A DNA stretch of 45,299 nucleotides from Clostridiales bacterium (GTDB lineage: Bacteria > Bacillota > Clostridia > Oscillospirales > Oscillospiraceae), in NCBI GenBank assembly GCA_004556205.1, contig SFIL01000023.1, positions 1 through 45,299 of the forward strand, given 5' to 3'. Shown piece after piece: positions 15,430 to 24,659 of the stretch. The notes under the pieces were generated by a model. The model was not told the origin of the DNA and searched no databases. It was given only the letters and a program-made list of their open reading frames with translations. The first letter of the stretch is position 1; the number at the start of each line of letters is the position of its first letter. The position numbers were made by a program, and so were the translations under genes.

Positions 15430-17085
15430 TTGGCAGAAAAACTGAAAATCATCTCTTTGGGCGGTCTGAATGAGATTGGCAAGAACATGACCGTTCTGGA
15501 GTACGGAAAGGATATGATCGTCGTAGACTGCGGCCTCGGCTTCCCCGAGGACGATATGTACGGCGTCGATCTCGTCATTCCCGATGTTACCTATCTTGCC
15601 AAAAATCAGAAGAAGCTGCGCGGCTACTTCATCACCCACGGTCACGAGGACCATATCGGCGCACTGCCCTATATCCTGCAGGCGGTCAACGCGCCCGTCC
15701 ATGCAACCCCGCTCACCTTGGGACTCATCAAGCTCAAGTTGGAGGAGCATGATCTTGTCTCAAAGACCCAGCTCATTACCCACAAGCCCGGCGATGTCGT
15801 CAAGGCAGGCTGCTTCACAATCGAATTTATCCACGTCAACCACTCCATCGCGGACGCCGTCGCCTTTGCGATCAGGACGCCCGTCGGCACGGTCATTATG
15901 ACCGGCGATTTCAAGATCGACCCGACCGCCGAGGACGGCATGACCGACCTCGGGCGCTTCGGAACGCTCGGAAAGGAAGGGGTTTACGCCCTTCTGATGG
16001 ATTCGACAAACGTCGAGCGGCAGGGCTATACGCCGTCGGAAACCACCGTCGCGGAGGGGCTTGACCGCCACTTCAAGGGCTGCAAGAGCCGTATTATCGT
16101 GACGACCTTCGCGTCAAATATGCACCGCATTCAGGCAGTGCTGGCAATCGCCCACCGCAACGGCAGAAAGGTCGCCGTGACAGGTCGGAGCATGGAGAAT
16201 ATCCTGAAGGTCGCGACGGAATTGGGCTATCTCAACATCCCCGAGGGAACGCTCGTCGATATCAATCAGATCAAGTCCCTCCCGAAGGACAAAATCGTTA
16301 TCGTCTCGACCGGCTCACAGGGCGAAAATATGTCCGCCCTGTACCGCATGGCGTTCTCCTCCCACCGTCAGGTCGAGATTCAGGCGGGCGACAAGGTCAT
16401 CATCTCCGCCTCCGCCATCCCCGGCAACGAAAAGGCCGTCTCGCGCATCATCAACGAGCTGTACCGCAAGGGCGCAGAGGTCATTTATGACAAGTTAGAG
16501 GGCTTGCACGTCTCGGGGCACGCCTGCTGCGAAGAGCTGAAGATCATCCACGCGCTGACCAAGCCGCGCTTCTTCATCCCTATCCACGGCGAACAGCGCC
16601 ACCTGCAAAAGCATGCCGCCCTCGCCCGTCAGATGGGTATGAATCCGAAAAACATCCTCATTTCCGACATCGGCCGTGTGATTGAATGCACACCGAAGAC
16701 CTGCAAGCTCGGAGTCACCGTTCCCGCAGGCAAAATTCTCGTTGACGGCACGGGTGTCGGCGACGTCGGCAGCGTCGTGCTCCGCGACCGCAAGCATCTG
16801 GCGCAGGACGGCATGATCGTCGTGTGCGTCAATCTCTCCAGCGAGGACGGCTCGGTGCTGTCCGGCCCCGATATTATCACGCGCGGCTTCGTCTATATGA
16901 AGGACAATGAGGACCTCATGGAGGCGATGAAAATGATCGCCACCCATTCCCTCGAGGTCTGCCGCAGCCGCAATATCTCCGACTGGGCAACGATCAAGTC
17001 CACGATCAAGAATGACCTGAGCCAGTTCCTGTTCAAGAATACCAAGCGCAATCCGATGATCCTGCCGGTGATCATGGAGATCTGA
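15430..17085 (+). CDS. rnj: Ribonuclease J
   Basis: A 551-aa metallo-beta-lactamase/beta-CASP nuclease that matures and degrades RNA from the 5' end (and internally) in Firmicutes. The zinc-binding motif HGHEDH is at residues 70-75 (H70, H72, D74, H75). The family opening GGLNEIGKNM is at 11-20, a VPAGKILVDGTGVGDVG segment occurs in the second half, and the beta-CASP motifs (GSQGE, SGHA) follow in order. The start is TTG at 15430, with AAAAGGAG 10 bases upstream and no better alternative. I cannot tell whether it corresponds to J1 or J2. It ends at a strong terminator at 17160. Confidence 0.96.
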   Translation: MAEKLKIISLGGLNEIGKNMTVLEYGKDMIVVDCGLGFPEDDMYGVDLVIPDVTYLAKNQKKLRGYFITHGHEDHIGALPYILQAVNAPVHATPLTLGLIKLKLEEHDLVSKTQLITHKPGDVVKAGCFTIEFIHVNHSIADAVAFAIRTPVGTVIMTGDFKIDPTAEDGMTDLGRFGTLGKEGVYALLMDSTNVERQGYTPSETTVAEGLDRHFKGCKSRIIVTTFASNMHRIQAVLAIAHRNGRKVAVTGRSMENILKVATELGYLNIPEGTLVDINQIKSLPKDKIVIVSTGSQGENMSALYRMAFSSHRQVEIQAGDKVIISASAIPGNEKAVSRIINELYRKGAEVIYDKLEGLHVSGHACCEELKIIHALTKPRFFIPIHGEQRHLQKHAALARQMGMNPKNILISDIGRVIECTPKTCKLGVTVPAGKILVDGTGVGDVGSVVLRDRKHLAQDGMIVVCVNLSSEDGSVLSGPDIITRGFVYMKDNEDLMEAMKMIATHSLEVCRSRNISDWATIKSTIKNDLSQFLFKNTKRNPMILPVIMEI

Positions 17086-17159
17086 TCGGCGCGCAAAACG
17101 CGTAGTATCCGATTCATTCTTATAAGATGGGCGTCTTTTGGCGCAGCGGCGGTATGCCG

Positions 17160-17203
17160 AAAAAATCCCTGCCTTGGGCAAGCACCCAAGGCAGGGATTT
17201 TTT
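17160..17203. terminator. Strong terminator between convergent RNase J and ABC permease genes
   Basis: A 15-bp perfect stem (AATCCCTGCCTTGGG at 17164-17178, paired with 17185-17199) with a 6-base loop, followed by TTTTTT on the plus strand. An A-run on the 5' side means it can also work on the minus strand. Confidence 0.88.
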
Positions 17204-17259
17204 ATTATGCAGGAAACCATGAATGGCGATACCTGTGCAATACGGGGGGCTCCTGCATC

Positions 17260-17282
17260 GGGCGGCTAATAGCCGCCCCTAC
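17260..17282. repeat. REP-like palindrome (family 3)
   Basis: GGGCGGCTAATAGCCGCCCC followed by TAC: a near-perfect palindrome also found at 12413, 32921, 35538 and 41405, and inverted at 32966, 35583 and 41251. It lies 7 bases from the end of the ABC permease gene. Confidence 0.75.
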
Positions 17283-17289
17283 TATGCTG

Positions 17290-18906
17290 TTACAGTCTGT
17301 CAAACCGTCTTGCGCCTCTCCCGGGGAGCCAAAGGAGGCACAGGGCGCACAGGACGGCGCTGACAGCCGTAAAAACCAGCACATACATCTGCACCGAGAG
17401 CAGTTGTTGGCTTATGACAAGAATGAACAGACCGACGCACGCTAAGATCGTGTAGACCATCAGCCCAAGCATCGTCACAAGCACCGAGCCGCTCTGCTTG
17501 ACCGCGACCGCCTCACTCGTCCAGTCGAGCTTCGGCAGGAGCAGATTCATCATCAGTCCGAATGCGCCGGAGAACAGGACGAAAAGCTGCGGGATCAGCA
17601 CCAGTGCAGCCCAACCGAGAGCGTCCGTACGGAGCGTGACGGCGGCGGCAACCGACAAAAACAGGGTCGGAATCGCACACAAAAGCTCGTGCAGCTTCAG
17701 CTTTGCCGCCAAGATCTGTCTTGCGGAAACAGGCATGGAGCGCAGGATCCAAAGCGTCTTGCCCTCCAGCGAGACGGACGGCGCAGTGATAATATCCATC
17801 GACGCAAGGAACGACAGCGCAACCGCGATAAGGAGCGGCGCGTCCTGCTGTGAAACACCGAAGGTATCGAGCATCGGCAGCAGCGCGCGGATATCCGCCT
17901 GCTTGATGAGCAGGGCGACGGCGGCAATCACCGTCAGGATCAAGCCTAAGCCGCAGTTGAGCATATAAATCGCGGAGGAGGTGAAGCGCTTCAGCTCGCG
18001 CCGCAGGAGCGCGGAGGAGACGTTCGCGCTTCTTGCCTCGATCCTGCCGTTTGCTTTTTTGTATGCGCGCGATCCGGCGGAGGTCGTTTTTAAGAAGCCG
18101 CGTCCGAGCAGCAGGGTCATGCCCGCAAATACGGCAAGGCTCAGCACACACAGCAGCGCCGCCTTGCCGAAATCGGCACGGGCGATGCTCTCTCCGAACA
18201 GGCAGAACAGCGCGCCCCAGCCGCGCATTCCCTCGGCAATCGCCGCATGATTCTCTAACAGCGCGGTAATGTACTTCTGCGCGTTCATATAGAAATAGAA
18301 ATAGCAGCCCATGAACGCCAAGGAGAAAAACATGGTAATAAACGTTTTATTGCGCACGCGCGAGGTGAGCAGCGCGAGCAGCCAGCCGAACAGGCAGGCA
18401 ATCGCCGCGCTGAGCAGCGGAAACAGCAGCGAGCAGACGATGTACAGCACAAGCTGCGCCGCCTGCACCCCCGCCGTCATGAACCACGCAAGTCCCGCCG
18501 GAATCAGAACAAGCAGGGCGAACAGGTACTCCATCAGCAGAAGCGTCGCCATACGGCTCATTAAAATCAGGCGCGGCTTGATTGGCATGGAGAGCAGAAG
18601 CTCGTTGTCCTTTGCCTCGAACAGCTCGCTTTTCGCGGTAAACGCCGTGAAGAAGAAGGACAGCGCAAAGGAGAACAGCCCGACCATCGCAAAGAAATAC
18701 CAGTCATACGGCGTCCCGTAAAGGGATTCCGCCATTGCGCCGAACATCTGATAAAACAGGAAGCCGAAGACAATCGCGCAGTACAAGAAAACGACAGCCA
18801 GCAAAATCGCCATGCCCTTGCCGCCCTTGCGCTTGCCGTTTTTGCCGCCGCCCGCGCTGCGGCTGAACATCCCCTTCAGGCGCAGACGGATCAGTTTACC
18901 CAGCAT
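17290..18906 (-). CDS. ABC transporter permease (putative exporter)
   Basis: A 538-aa multi-pass membrane protein with about 12 predicted hydrophobic segments. The N-terminus is cytosolic and very basic (GGGKNGKRKGGKG at about 19-31). No family signature is strong. The topology and the partner ATPase fit large 'putative ABC exporter' permeases of Clostridia, some of which act in antimicrobial peptide or lipid export. Substrate unknown. Its start overlaps the ATPase gene by 11 bases, so the two are translated as a unit. It ends next to a REP-like repeat and a terminator. Confidence 0.85.
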   Translation of the reverse strand: MLGKLIRLRLKGMFSRSAGGGKNGKRKGGKGMAILLAVVFLYCAIVFGFLFYQMFGAMAESLYGTPYDWYFFAMVGLFSFALSFFFTAFTAKSELFEAKDNELLLSMPIKPRLILMSRMATLLLMEYLFALLVLIPAGLAWFMTAGVQAAQLVLYIVCSLLFPLLSAAIACLFGWLLALLTSRVRNKTFITMFFSLAFMGCYFYFYMNAQKYITALLENHAAIAEGMRGWGALFCLFGESIARADFGKAALLCVLSLAVFAGMTLLLGRGFLKTTSAGSRAYKKANGRIEARSANVSSALLRRELKRFTSSAIYMLNCGLGLILTVIAAVALLIKQADIRALLPMLDTFGVSQQDAPLLIAVALSFLASMDIITAPSVSLEGKTLWILRSMPVSARQILAAKLKLHELLCAIPTLFLSVAAAVTLRTDALGWAALVLIPQLFVLFSGAFGLMMNLLLPKLDWTSEAVAVKQSGSVLVTMLGLMVYTILACVGLFILVISQQLLSVQMYVLVFTAVSAVLCALCLLWLPGRGARRFDRL

Positions 18907-19612
18907 AGCCGTCCTCCAATTCCAAGAAGACCTCCTCCAAAGAGGCGTTTCCGCGAACCTCCTCCATTGCGCCGGCAGTCACGAGCTTGCCGCCCTTGAT
19001 GATCGCCACGCGGTCGCAGAGCTTTTCCGCGACCTCCAAAACGTGCGTCGAGAAGAAAATCGCGCCGCCCGCCGCACAGTGCTCGTGCATGACCTGCTTG
19101 AGCTGGTGGCTCGCCTTCGGATCCAGTCCGACAAACGGCTCGTCGAGCAGGATCAGCTTCGGGCTGTGTGCCAGCGCCGCAATCAGCGAGAGCTTTTGCT
19201 TCATGCCGTGGCTGTAGCTCGATATCGGCTGATACAGCGCTTCGCCCAGCTCTAAAAGCTCCGAGAAATGGGCAATTCTCTCCTTGCGCTCCGCCGCGCC
19301 GACCTTGTAGACGTCGCAGACAAAGTTCAGATATGCGATACCCGTTAAGAATTCGTACAAGTCGGGATTGTCAGGGATATACGCCATGATCTGCTTGCAG
19401 ACGAGCGGCTCGGTGCGGATGCTGTGGCCGTCCACAAGAATTTCGCCCTCGTCAAAGTCCAAAATGCCACAGCAGGCCTTGAGCGTCGTGGTCTTGCCCG
19501 CGCCGTTGTGCCCGATGAAAGCGCACAGCTCGCCCGGACGGATGTGCAGCGTCAGGCCGTCTACCGCGCACTTTTCGCCATAGCGCTTGGTCAGATTATT
19601 AATTTGAAGCAT
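18896..19612 (-). CDS. ABC transporter ATP-binding protein
   Basis: A 238-aa ABC ATPase. Walker A GHNGAGKT (34-41), Q-loop region YIPDNPDLYEFLT (about 78-90), degenerate signature SYSHGMKQK (132-140) where most have LSGGQ, Walker B LILLDEPF (153-160), D-loop GLDP, H-switch STHVLE. The YSHGMKQK form is common in exporter-type ABC2 ATPases. The start is the ATG at 19612, with AGGAGGAAG upstream and a clear promoter beyond; an in-frame extension further left into a repeat is rejected. It forms an operon with the permease gene (11-base overlap). Confidence 0.94.
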   Translation of the reverse strand: MLQINNLTKRYGEKCAVDGLTLHIRPGELCAFIGHNGAGKTTTLKACCGILDFDEGEILVDGHSIRTEPLVCKQIMAYIPDNPDLYEFLTGIAYLNFVCDVYKVGAAERKERIAHFSELLELGEALYQPISSYSHGMKQKLSLIAALAHSPKLILLDEPFVGLDPKASHQLKQVMHEHCAAGGAIFFSTHVLEVAEKLCDRVAIIKGGKLVTAGAMEEVRGNASLEEVFLELEDGYAG

Positions 19613-19642
19613 GGCAGCTTCCTCCTTTATTGGTGTATTAAT

Positions 19643-19671
19643 ATTGTAATACATACAGCGGTGTCTGTCAA
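19643..19671 (-). promoter_or_regulatory. Promoter of the ABC transporter operon
   Basis: On the minus strand TTGACA (19671-19666), a 17-base spacer, TACAAT (19648-19643): near-consensus sigma-A, about 30 bases before the start codon. Confidence 0.75.
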
Positions 19672-19723
19672 TCACTTCCGCGATAAACGCAACAACCCTG
19701 TAAAGCGCGCAAGCGGAAGTCAG

Positions 19724-19883
19724 GGAAGCTTTGAAAAAAACTGCAAGAGCGGTCGGCGAGAGATTTTGTCGCAAATTGAAGTTGGAAAGCCGCGGGAATA
19801 CTTTGTGTATTTCAAGATTTTCAAACCGAAAAGTCGGGACAAAAGACCCGCTGTTCGCCGCCGCTGATTTGTTCAGAGGTTCC
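19724..19883. mobile_element. Family 2 MITE-like element, full-length copy
   Basis: 160 bp with ends GGAAGCTTTGAA and GATTTGTTCAGAGGTTCC. The interior (GCGGTCGGCGAGAG, GTATTTCAAGATTTTCAA) matches the copy at 6848-7010. It lies upstream of the ABC operon promoter. Confidence 0.7.
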
Positions 19884-20048
19884 TTAGTAAGGGGAGCAGG
19901 CTTGTACGCACCCGGTAGTTCCTGCTTCATCCCCATCATCAAAAACTTAGTTTTGCAACGCTGTTCTGAAACACAGTTTTAGTATAAAGCATATTTTTCA
20001 ATTTGTCAATAGGCATCCATATAAAATCGTCCCCATGCTGCAATCTGC

Positions 20049-20188
20049 CAGCGTGTCGAAAAAGTCCCCGACGTGTCATTGCGAGGAGCGCAGCGACGTG
20101 GTTGCGCAGCCGTTCGCGAGGAACGAGCGTTACGGATGCGGCATACCCCCCTTGCGGGTGCAATCTAATTAGGGAAGCTCTGAATAGA
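20049..20188. mobile_element. Truncated family 1 copy abutting a family 2 fragment
   Basis: CAGCGTGTCGAAAAAGTCC begins at 20049, followed by the CATTGCGAGGAGCGCAGCGACGTGG core and an interior that matches, in inverted orientation, that of the copy at 43858. The right inverted end is missing. At 20173 an isolated family 2 left end (GGAAGCTCTGAATAGA) begins. The phage-like genes start about 115 bases later. Confidence 0.6.
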
Positions 20189-20242
20189 ATAAAATACAAA
20201 GTTTCGGGAGATTGCACGAACAGCGGCAATCCTTCTTTTTTC

Positions 20243-20271
20243 GCGTCCTCGGGTAAGAGGGCGCTTTTTTT
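20243..20271 (+). terminator. Terminator-like hairpin before the phage-like genes
   Basis: GCGTCCTC pairs with GAGGGCGC (20257-20264) with one mismatch, followed by TTTTTTT. No annotated plus-strand gene lies just upstream, so it may act as an attenuator or insulator for the phage module. Confidence 0.45.
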
Positions 20272-20302
20272 CGCCCAAAACGATTTTTTTGAGGTGATCG
20301 TA

Positions 20303-20737
20303 TTGAATCCGAATCTTCCTTCGGAAAAACGCCGCTTCGCCGCAGCCTACCTGCGCTGCTTCGATGCCGAGCGCGCCGCAGCGTCGATCGGGCGGTGCGA
20401 CGGCGTCCGCCTGCTTTCGACGCCCGCCGTGCAGCGCGAGCTTGCGCTGCAGCGCGCGCAGTGCGACATCACGCGCAAGGACGTCCTGCGGCGGCTGGCA
20501 CAGCTCGCCTTCGGTCAGGCAAACGACTGCGTGAAGCTTGTTCTCTCCGACGCGCCCGATCTTGACGCGCTCGATCTGAGTCTGCTCTCCGAGGTCAAAC
20601 GCAACGACAAGGGCACGGTCGAGGTCAAGCTGCTCGACCGCGTCGCCGCGCTCGAGCAGCTCCTTGCCGCCGCCGACGCGCCGAATGACTGCGCCGACGC
20701 CTTCTTCGCCGCAGCAGAGGACGGCGAGAGCGCTTGA
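20303..20737 (+). CDS. Phage terminase small subunit
   Basis: A 144-aa protein of the phage terminase small-subunit type, which recognises phage DNA and brings it to the large subunit. It opens with NPNLPSEKRRFAAAYLRCFD, the usual 'Q/KRRFAAAYL' start of this family, and an HTH-like segment AERAAASIG follows. The start is TTG at 20303, with GAGGTGAT just upstream. The stop overlaps the TTG start of the next gene by 4 bases (TTGA). First gene of an eleven-gene module. Confidence 0.85.
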   Translation: MNPNLPSEKRRFAAAYLRCFDAERAAASIGRCDGVRLLSTPAVQRELALQRAQCDITRKDVLRRLAQLAFGQANDCVKLVLSDAPDLDALDLSLLSEVKRNDKGTVEVKLLDRVAALEQLLAAADAPNDCADAFFAAAEDGESA

Positions 20738-21975
20738 AATTTTCCGAAAAGCAGCGCGTCGTCCTCAACTGGTGGCGGCGGGACAGCCCGCATTTCCACA
20801 AGGAAGCCATCGTCTGCGACGGCGCGGTGCGCTCGGGCAAGACCCTGTGTATGGGGCTGAGCTTCTTTCTTTGGGCGTGCACGGAATTTCGCGGACAGCG
20901 CTTCGGCGTGTGCGGCAAGACCATTTCCTCCCTGCGCAGAAATGTGCTGACCGAGCTGCTGCCGAAGCTCCGCGCGATCGGCTTCACCGTGACCGAAAAG
21001 CGCACCGAAAACCTTGTGCGCGTCTCCTTTCGCGGACGGACGAATGATTTTTACGTCTTCGGCGGGCGCGACGAAAGCTCCTCGGCGCTGATCCAAGGCA
21101 TCACCTTCGCGGGCATCCTGCTCGACGAGGTCGCGCTGATGCCGCGCTCCTTCGTCGAACAGGCGTGCGCCCGCTGCTCCGTCACGGGCAGCCGGCTTTG
21201 GTTCAACTGTAACCCCGAGGGGCCGCATCACTGGTTTTACAACACGTGGATCCTCGGCGCGGAGAAGCGCGAATGCCTGTATCTGCACTTTACGATGGAG
21301 GACAACCCCTCCCTGTCCAAGCAGATCCGCGAGCGCTACGCGCGGCTGTACTCGGGCGTATTCTACCGCCGCTTCGTCCTCGGGCAGTGGGTCGCGGCGG
21401 AGGGGCGCGTGTATGATTTCTTCGACGCGTCAAAAGCGCCGCCCGTGCCGTCAGGCGAGTTTTCGCAATGGTACATCTCCTGCGACTACGGGACGGTCAA
21501 TCCCGCCTCGTTCGGGCTGTGGGGTCTGCAGGACGGCATTTGGTACCGCGTCAGTGAGTTTTATTTCGACTCCAAGCGCGAGATGCGGCAGATGACGGAC
21601 GCGGAATACGCGGACGCCCTTGCAAGGCTTGCCGGCAGCCGCCCCATCAGCGCGGTCATCGTCGATCCGTCCGCCGCGAGCTTTATCGCCCTGCTGAAAA
21701 AGCGCGGCTGGACGGTCAAAAAAGCCGACAACGATGTGCTTTCGGGCATCCGCCGCACGTCCGATCTGCTCAAAAGCGGCAGGCTCGTCATCTGCGACAC
21801 CTGCACCGACTGCCTGCGCGAGACGGAGGAATACATCTGGGACGTCAAGGCGGGGCACGACGCGGTCAAAAAAGAGCACGACCACGCGATGGACGATATG
21901 CGATATTTCGCCGCGACCGTGCTGCGCGGACAGGAGGCGCCTGTCGCCGCAAGGAGCGTTTGCAGGCGGGTATAA
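20734..21975 (+). CDS. Phage terminase large subunit (PBSX-type)
   Basis: A 413-aa packaging motor: ATPase plus nuclease. The Walker A is GAVRSGKT (about residues 30-37), the Walker B is FAGILLDEVALM (about 126-137), and the C-terminal RNase H-like nuclease part holds acidic residues in SCDYGTVNPASFG, AVIVDPSA and HAMDDMRY. The sequence is intact and close to the usual length, so it could be active. TTG start at 20734 overlapping the small subunit gene. Resembles the terminases of PBSX-like prophages by motif spacing; this is recollection. Confidence 0.93.
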   Translation: MKFSEKQRVVLNWWRRDSPHFHKEAIVCDGAVRSGKTLCMGLSFFLWACTEFRGQRFGVCGKTISSLRRNVLTELLPKLRAIGFTVTEKRTENLVRVSFRGRTNDFYVFGGRDESSSALIQGITFAGILLDEVALMPRSFVEQACARCSVTGSRLWFNCNPEGPHHWFYNTWILGAEKRECLYLHFTMEDNPSLSKQIRERYARLYSGVFYRRFVLGQWVAAEGRVYDFFDASKAPPVPSGEFSQWYISCDYGTVNPASFGLWGLQDGIWYRVSEFYFDSKREMRQMTDAEYADALARLAGSRPISAVIVDPSAASFIALLKKRGWTVKKADNDVLSGIRRTSDLLKSGRLVICDTCTDCLRETEEYIWDVKAGHDAVKKEHDHAMDDMRYFAATVLRGQEAPVAARSVCRRV

Positions 21976-22039
21976 AGAAGGGTCTGCCCGTACGGGCACC
22001 CTGCGAAACAGCATTTCGCGCGGGAAAGGGGGTGATTTT

Positions 22040-23170
22040 ATGAAGAAAAAACGTGCCGAACAGACGCTTGCCGCCGCCGCGACACAGCTTCGCGGCGAGC
22101 AGGGAAATCCGTTCGGTTCGCTCAAGAGCTATGTGCCGCTCGGCGGCGGAGAGCTGCGGCTTTATCAGTCCATGCGGGAAGCCGTGCCGCTGCTCGACGC
22201 CGCCATCGGAAAGCTCGTCCGTCTGTGCGGCGGCTTCACCGTCGAATGTGCGCAGGGTCAGGCGGCGCTTGCCGAATTTTTGCGCACCGTCCCCTGCGGG
22301 CGCGGCCAGTACGGCATCCACAGCTTTCTGTCCGCCTATCTTGACAGCCTGCTCACCTACGGGCGGGCGATCGGAGAGATGGTCGTGAGCAACGGACGCC
22401 TCGCCGCCGTCTGCTGGGGAGATGTCTCGACGGTGGAGATCGAGACGGGAGACAGCCCGCTGGAGATCGTGCTGTGCGCGCCCGACCGAGATGGGCAGAT
22501 GCGGCCGCTGCCGTATCAGCATTTGCTGCTTTTGACGACACTCAACCCCGAGCCGCAGAATCCCTACGGCGTGTCCCTGCTGCGCAGTATGCCGTTTCTC
22601 ACCGACATCCTGCTCAAGATCTACCGCACGCTCGGCATCAACTGGGAACGCGCGGGCAACGTCCGCTACGCCGTGGTCTGCAGGCCTACAGGCGACAGCT
22701 TCGAGCGCACTGCCGCAGAACAGCAGGCCGAGGCGATTGCGGGCGAATGGTCTGCGGCGATGCAGGATTCCAAAAACGGCGTCGTGCGCGACTTCGTCGC
22801 CGTCGGAGACGTGTCCGTGAAGGTTATCGGCGCGGACGGACAAATCCTCGACTCGGAGATCCCCGTGCGGCAAATCATGGAACAGCTTGTCGCAAAAACA
22901 GGTCTGCCGCCCTTTCTGCTGGGTCTGAGCTGGTCGAGCACCGAGCGCATGAGCAAGCAGCAGGCCGACCTGCTTACAAGCGAGCTTTGGGCGATCCGCC
23001 GCGCCGTCGAGCCTGCGCTCGAACGCATCTGCATGCTTTGGCTGCGCTTAAACGGCTTTGGCTGTGCGCCGCGCATTGTTTGGGACGATATAAGCTTGCA
23101 GGATCTCGTCGAGGAGGCGCAGGCAGCACTGCTGCGCACGCAGGCAAGCAAACTGTCACGGGAGGAATGA
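22040..23170 (+). CDS. Phage portal protein
   Basis: A 376-aa portal protein, the ring through which DNA enters the capsid. Family features: RLYQSMREAVPLLDAAIGKL near residues 38-57, and the C-terminal segment KTGLPPFLLGLSW followed by SKQQADLLTSELWAIRRAVE. The start is the ATG at 22040, with AAAGGGGGTG upstream. An in-frame extension back into the terminase gene is not used. Spacing to the next gene is 4 bases. Confidence 0.9.
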   Translation: MKKKRAEQTLAAAATQLRGEQGNPFGSLKSYVPLGGGELRLYQSMREAVPLLDAAIGKLVRLCGGFTVECAQGQAALAEFLRTVPCGRGQYGIHSFLSAYLDSLLTYGRAIGEMVVSNGRLAAVCWGDVSTVEIETGDSPLEIVLCAPDRDGQMRPLPYQHLLLLTTLNPEPQNPYGVSLLRSMPFLTDILLKIYRTLGINWERAGNVRYAVVCRPTGDSFERTAAEQQAEAIAGEWSAAMQDSKNGVVRDFVAVGDVSVKVIGADGQILDSEIPVRQIMEQLVAKTGLPPFLLGLSWSSTERMSKQQADLLTSELWAIRRAVEPALERICMLWLRLNGFGCAPRIVWDDISLQDLVEEAQAALLRTQASKLSREE

Positions 23171-23174
23171 TTTT

Positions 23175-24083
23175 TTGAACATTCGCAAGGAGGCAAGTGT
23201 TCTCGCCGCAGGAACACCCGACGAGATGCAGCTTGCAAAAATCAACCGCTACACCAAATCCCCGCTCAAGGCGGCGGAGGTCTACTGCTTTGACGTGCGT
23301 CTGTGCGATGACCTGCCCGACCGTGACTTTGAGCGCTTTGACACCGCCGCCCTGCCCGTTTTGGCAGAGCTTTTCCGCGGCAAAACGGGAATCGTTGACC
23401 ACGATTGGTCCGCCGAACGGCAAATTGCCCGTATTTTTGACACGGAGGTCTGCAAGGACGGTACGGTGACTTTCCTCCGCGCCGTGTGCTATATGCTCCG
23501 CACGGAGAAAAACGCCGACCTGATCGCGCAGATCGAGGGCGGTATCCGAAAGGAGGTTTCGGTCGGCTGCGCGATGGGGCGCTCGGTCTGCTCCGTCTGC
23601 GGCGAGCCTTACGGGAGCTGCGCCCACCGCAAGGGCGTCACCTATGACGGCACGCTCTGCCTCGCCGTCCTGCACGATCCGACCGACGCCTACGAATTCT
23701 CCTTCGTTGCCGTTCCTGCACAGCGCGGAGCAGGCGTTCTGAAGGCGGCGGAGGGAGGTGAGAACATGACCTTACGGGAGCTTGTCACCAAAAACGGCAC
23801 ACCCGACCTGTGCGACCGTCTGCAATCGCTGGAGGAGGAGGCGCAGTTCGGCAGGCAGTGCCGTGAGAGCCTGATTTCCGAGACGGTCACGCTCGGTCTG
23901 CTGCTCGACTTCGGCGCGCAGGAGGCGACTCTGCGCAAGGCGTTTTCCGCGCTGTCAAGCGAGGAGCTGACACAGCTCAGGGCGGAGATGTCGCAGCGCA
24001 CCGCCGCGCTCTTTCCGCCGAGCACTCAGCTTCCCGCAGCCGGCGCCAGAGAAGCCGCAATGGAAGCCGCCTACATGATCTGA
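23175..24083 (+). CDS. Prohead protease-like / head maturation protein
   Basis: A 302-aa protein in the position where head proteases or scaffolds are found, between portal and capsid. Residues 85-130 include IRKEVSVGCAMGR, the usual opening of the protease core in phage prohead protease-like proteins. A Cys-rich stretch CSVCGEPYGSCAHR (about 137-150) could bind a metal. The last 100 residues are Ala/Glu/Leu-rich and helical, like a scaffold segment. The start is a TTG at 23175, with GGAGGAATG upstream. A fused protease-scaffold is likely but the catalytic residues are not certain. Confidence 0.7.
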   Translation: MNIRKEASVLAAGTPDEMQLAKINRYTKSPLKAAEVYCFDVRLCDDLPDRDFERFDTAALPVLAELFRGKTGIVDHDWSAERQIARIFDTEVCKDGTVTFLRAVCYMLRTEKNADLIAQIEGGIRKEVSVGCAMGRSVCSVCGEPYGSCAHRKGVTYDGTLCLAVLHDPTDAYEFSFVAVPAQRGAGVLKAAEGGENMTLRELVTKNGTPDLCDRLQSLEEEAQFGRQCRESLISETVTLGLLLDFGAQEATLRKAFSALSSEELTQLRAEMSQRTAALFPPSTQLPAAGAREAAMEAAYMI

Positions 24084-24111
24084 GGCGTTTTTTCAAATGC
24101 CGGCGAGCACG

Positions 24112-24251
24112 CAGGCTGTTGGAAAAACATACTGCTGTCATTCTGCGCGCAGCAAAGAAGCTCAAAAATGCCGAAATTTCCCGCCATTTCGGAGATTCTT
24201 CGGTCACTGTGCTCCCAAGCATGACCGGATCGGGACTTTTTTGACACGCTG
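24112..24251. mobile_element. Divergent family 1 repeat inside the phage-like module
   Basis: 140 bp bounded by CAGGCTGTTGGAAAAAC and CTTTTTTGACACGCTG. The core differs from the others (TGTCATTCTGCGCGCAGCAAAG...). It fills the gap between the protease-like and decoration-like genes, with no effect on either reading frame. Confidence 0.6.
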
Positions 24252-24287
24252 ACACACACTTTTTTTATCTGTAACGGAGGTTTTTCT

Positions 24288-24635
24288 ATGAGCACATTGA
24301 TTTCCTTTGAATCCGTCGCGCAGGAGTGCGCGACCTTTTACAACCCACAGTCGCTGCAGCAGGGTGCGCTCTGCAAGCCCACGGCAAGCAAGAATATCGC
24401 GGCGTGCGCGGATGGGGACGACTTTATCGGTGTCGTCGCAAATACGCAGGGAGGCCTCGCCTCGGTCATTTTCCACGGCTTTGTCACCGTTCCTTACTCC
24501 GGCACGGCTCCCGCCTGCGGGCTGTGCGGACTTGCAGCGGACGGCAACGGCGCGGTCAAGGTCAGCACAAGTGCGCACAAACGCTTTGTCGTCAGCTTCG
24601 ATATTATGAACAAAACCGTAACCATCCTGCTTTAA
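24288..24635 (+). CDS. Putative head decoration protein
   Basis: A 115-aa beta-rich protein with no TM segment. It sits just before the capsid gene, where phage decoration or stabilising proteins are found. A GFVTVPYSGTAPACGLC stretch in the middle resembles the compact beta-barrels of such proteins. It has GGAGG at about 24278-24282. The role is inferred mainly from position. Confidence 0.6.
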   Translation: MSTLISFESVAQECATFYNPQSLQQGALCKPTASKNIAACADGDDFIGVVANTQGGLASVIFHGFVTVPYSGTAPACGLCGLAADGNGAVKVSTSAHKRFVVSFDIMNKTVTILL

Positions 24636-24659
24636 TTTTATTGGAAAGGGGTATTTTTT

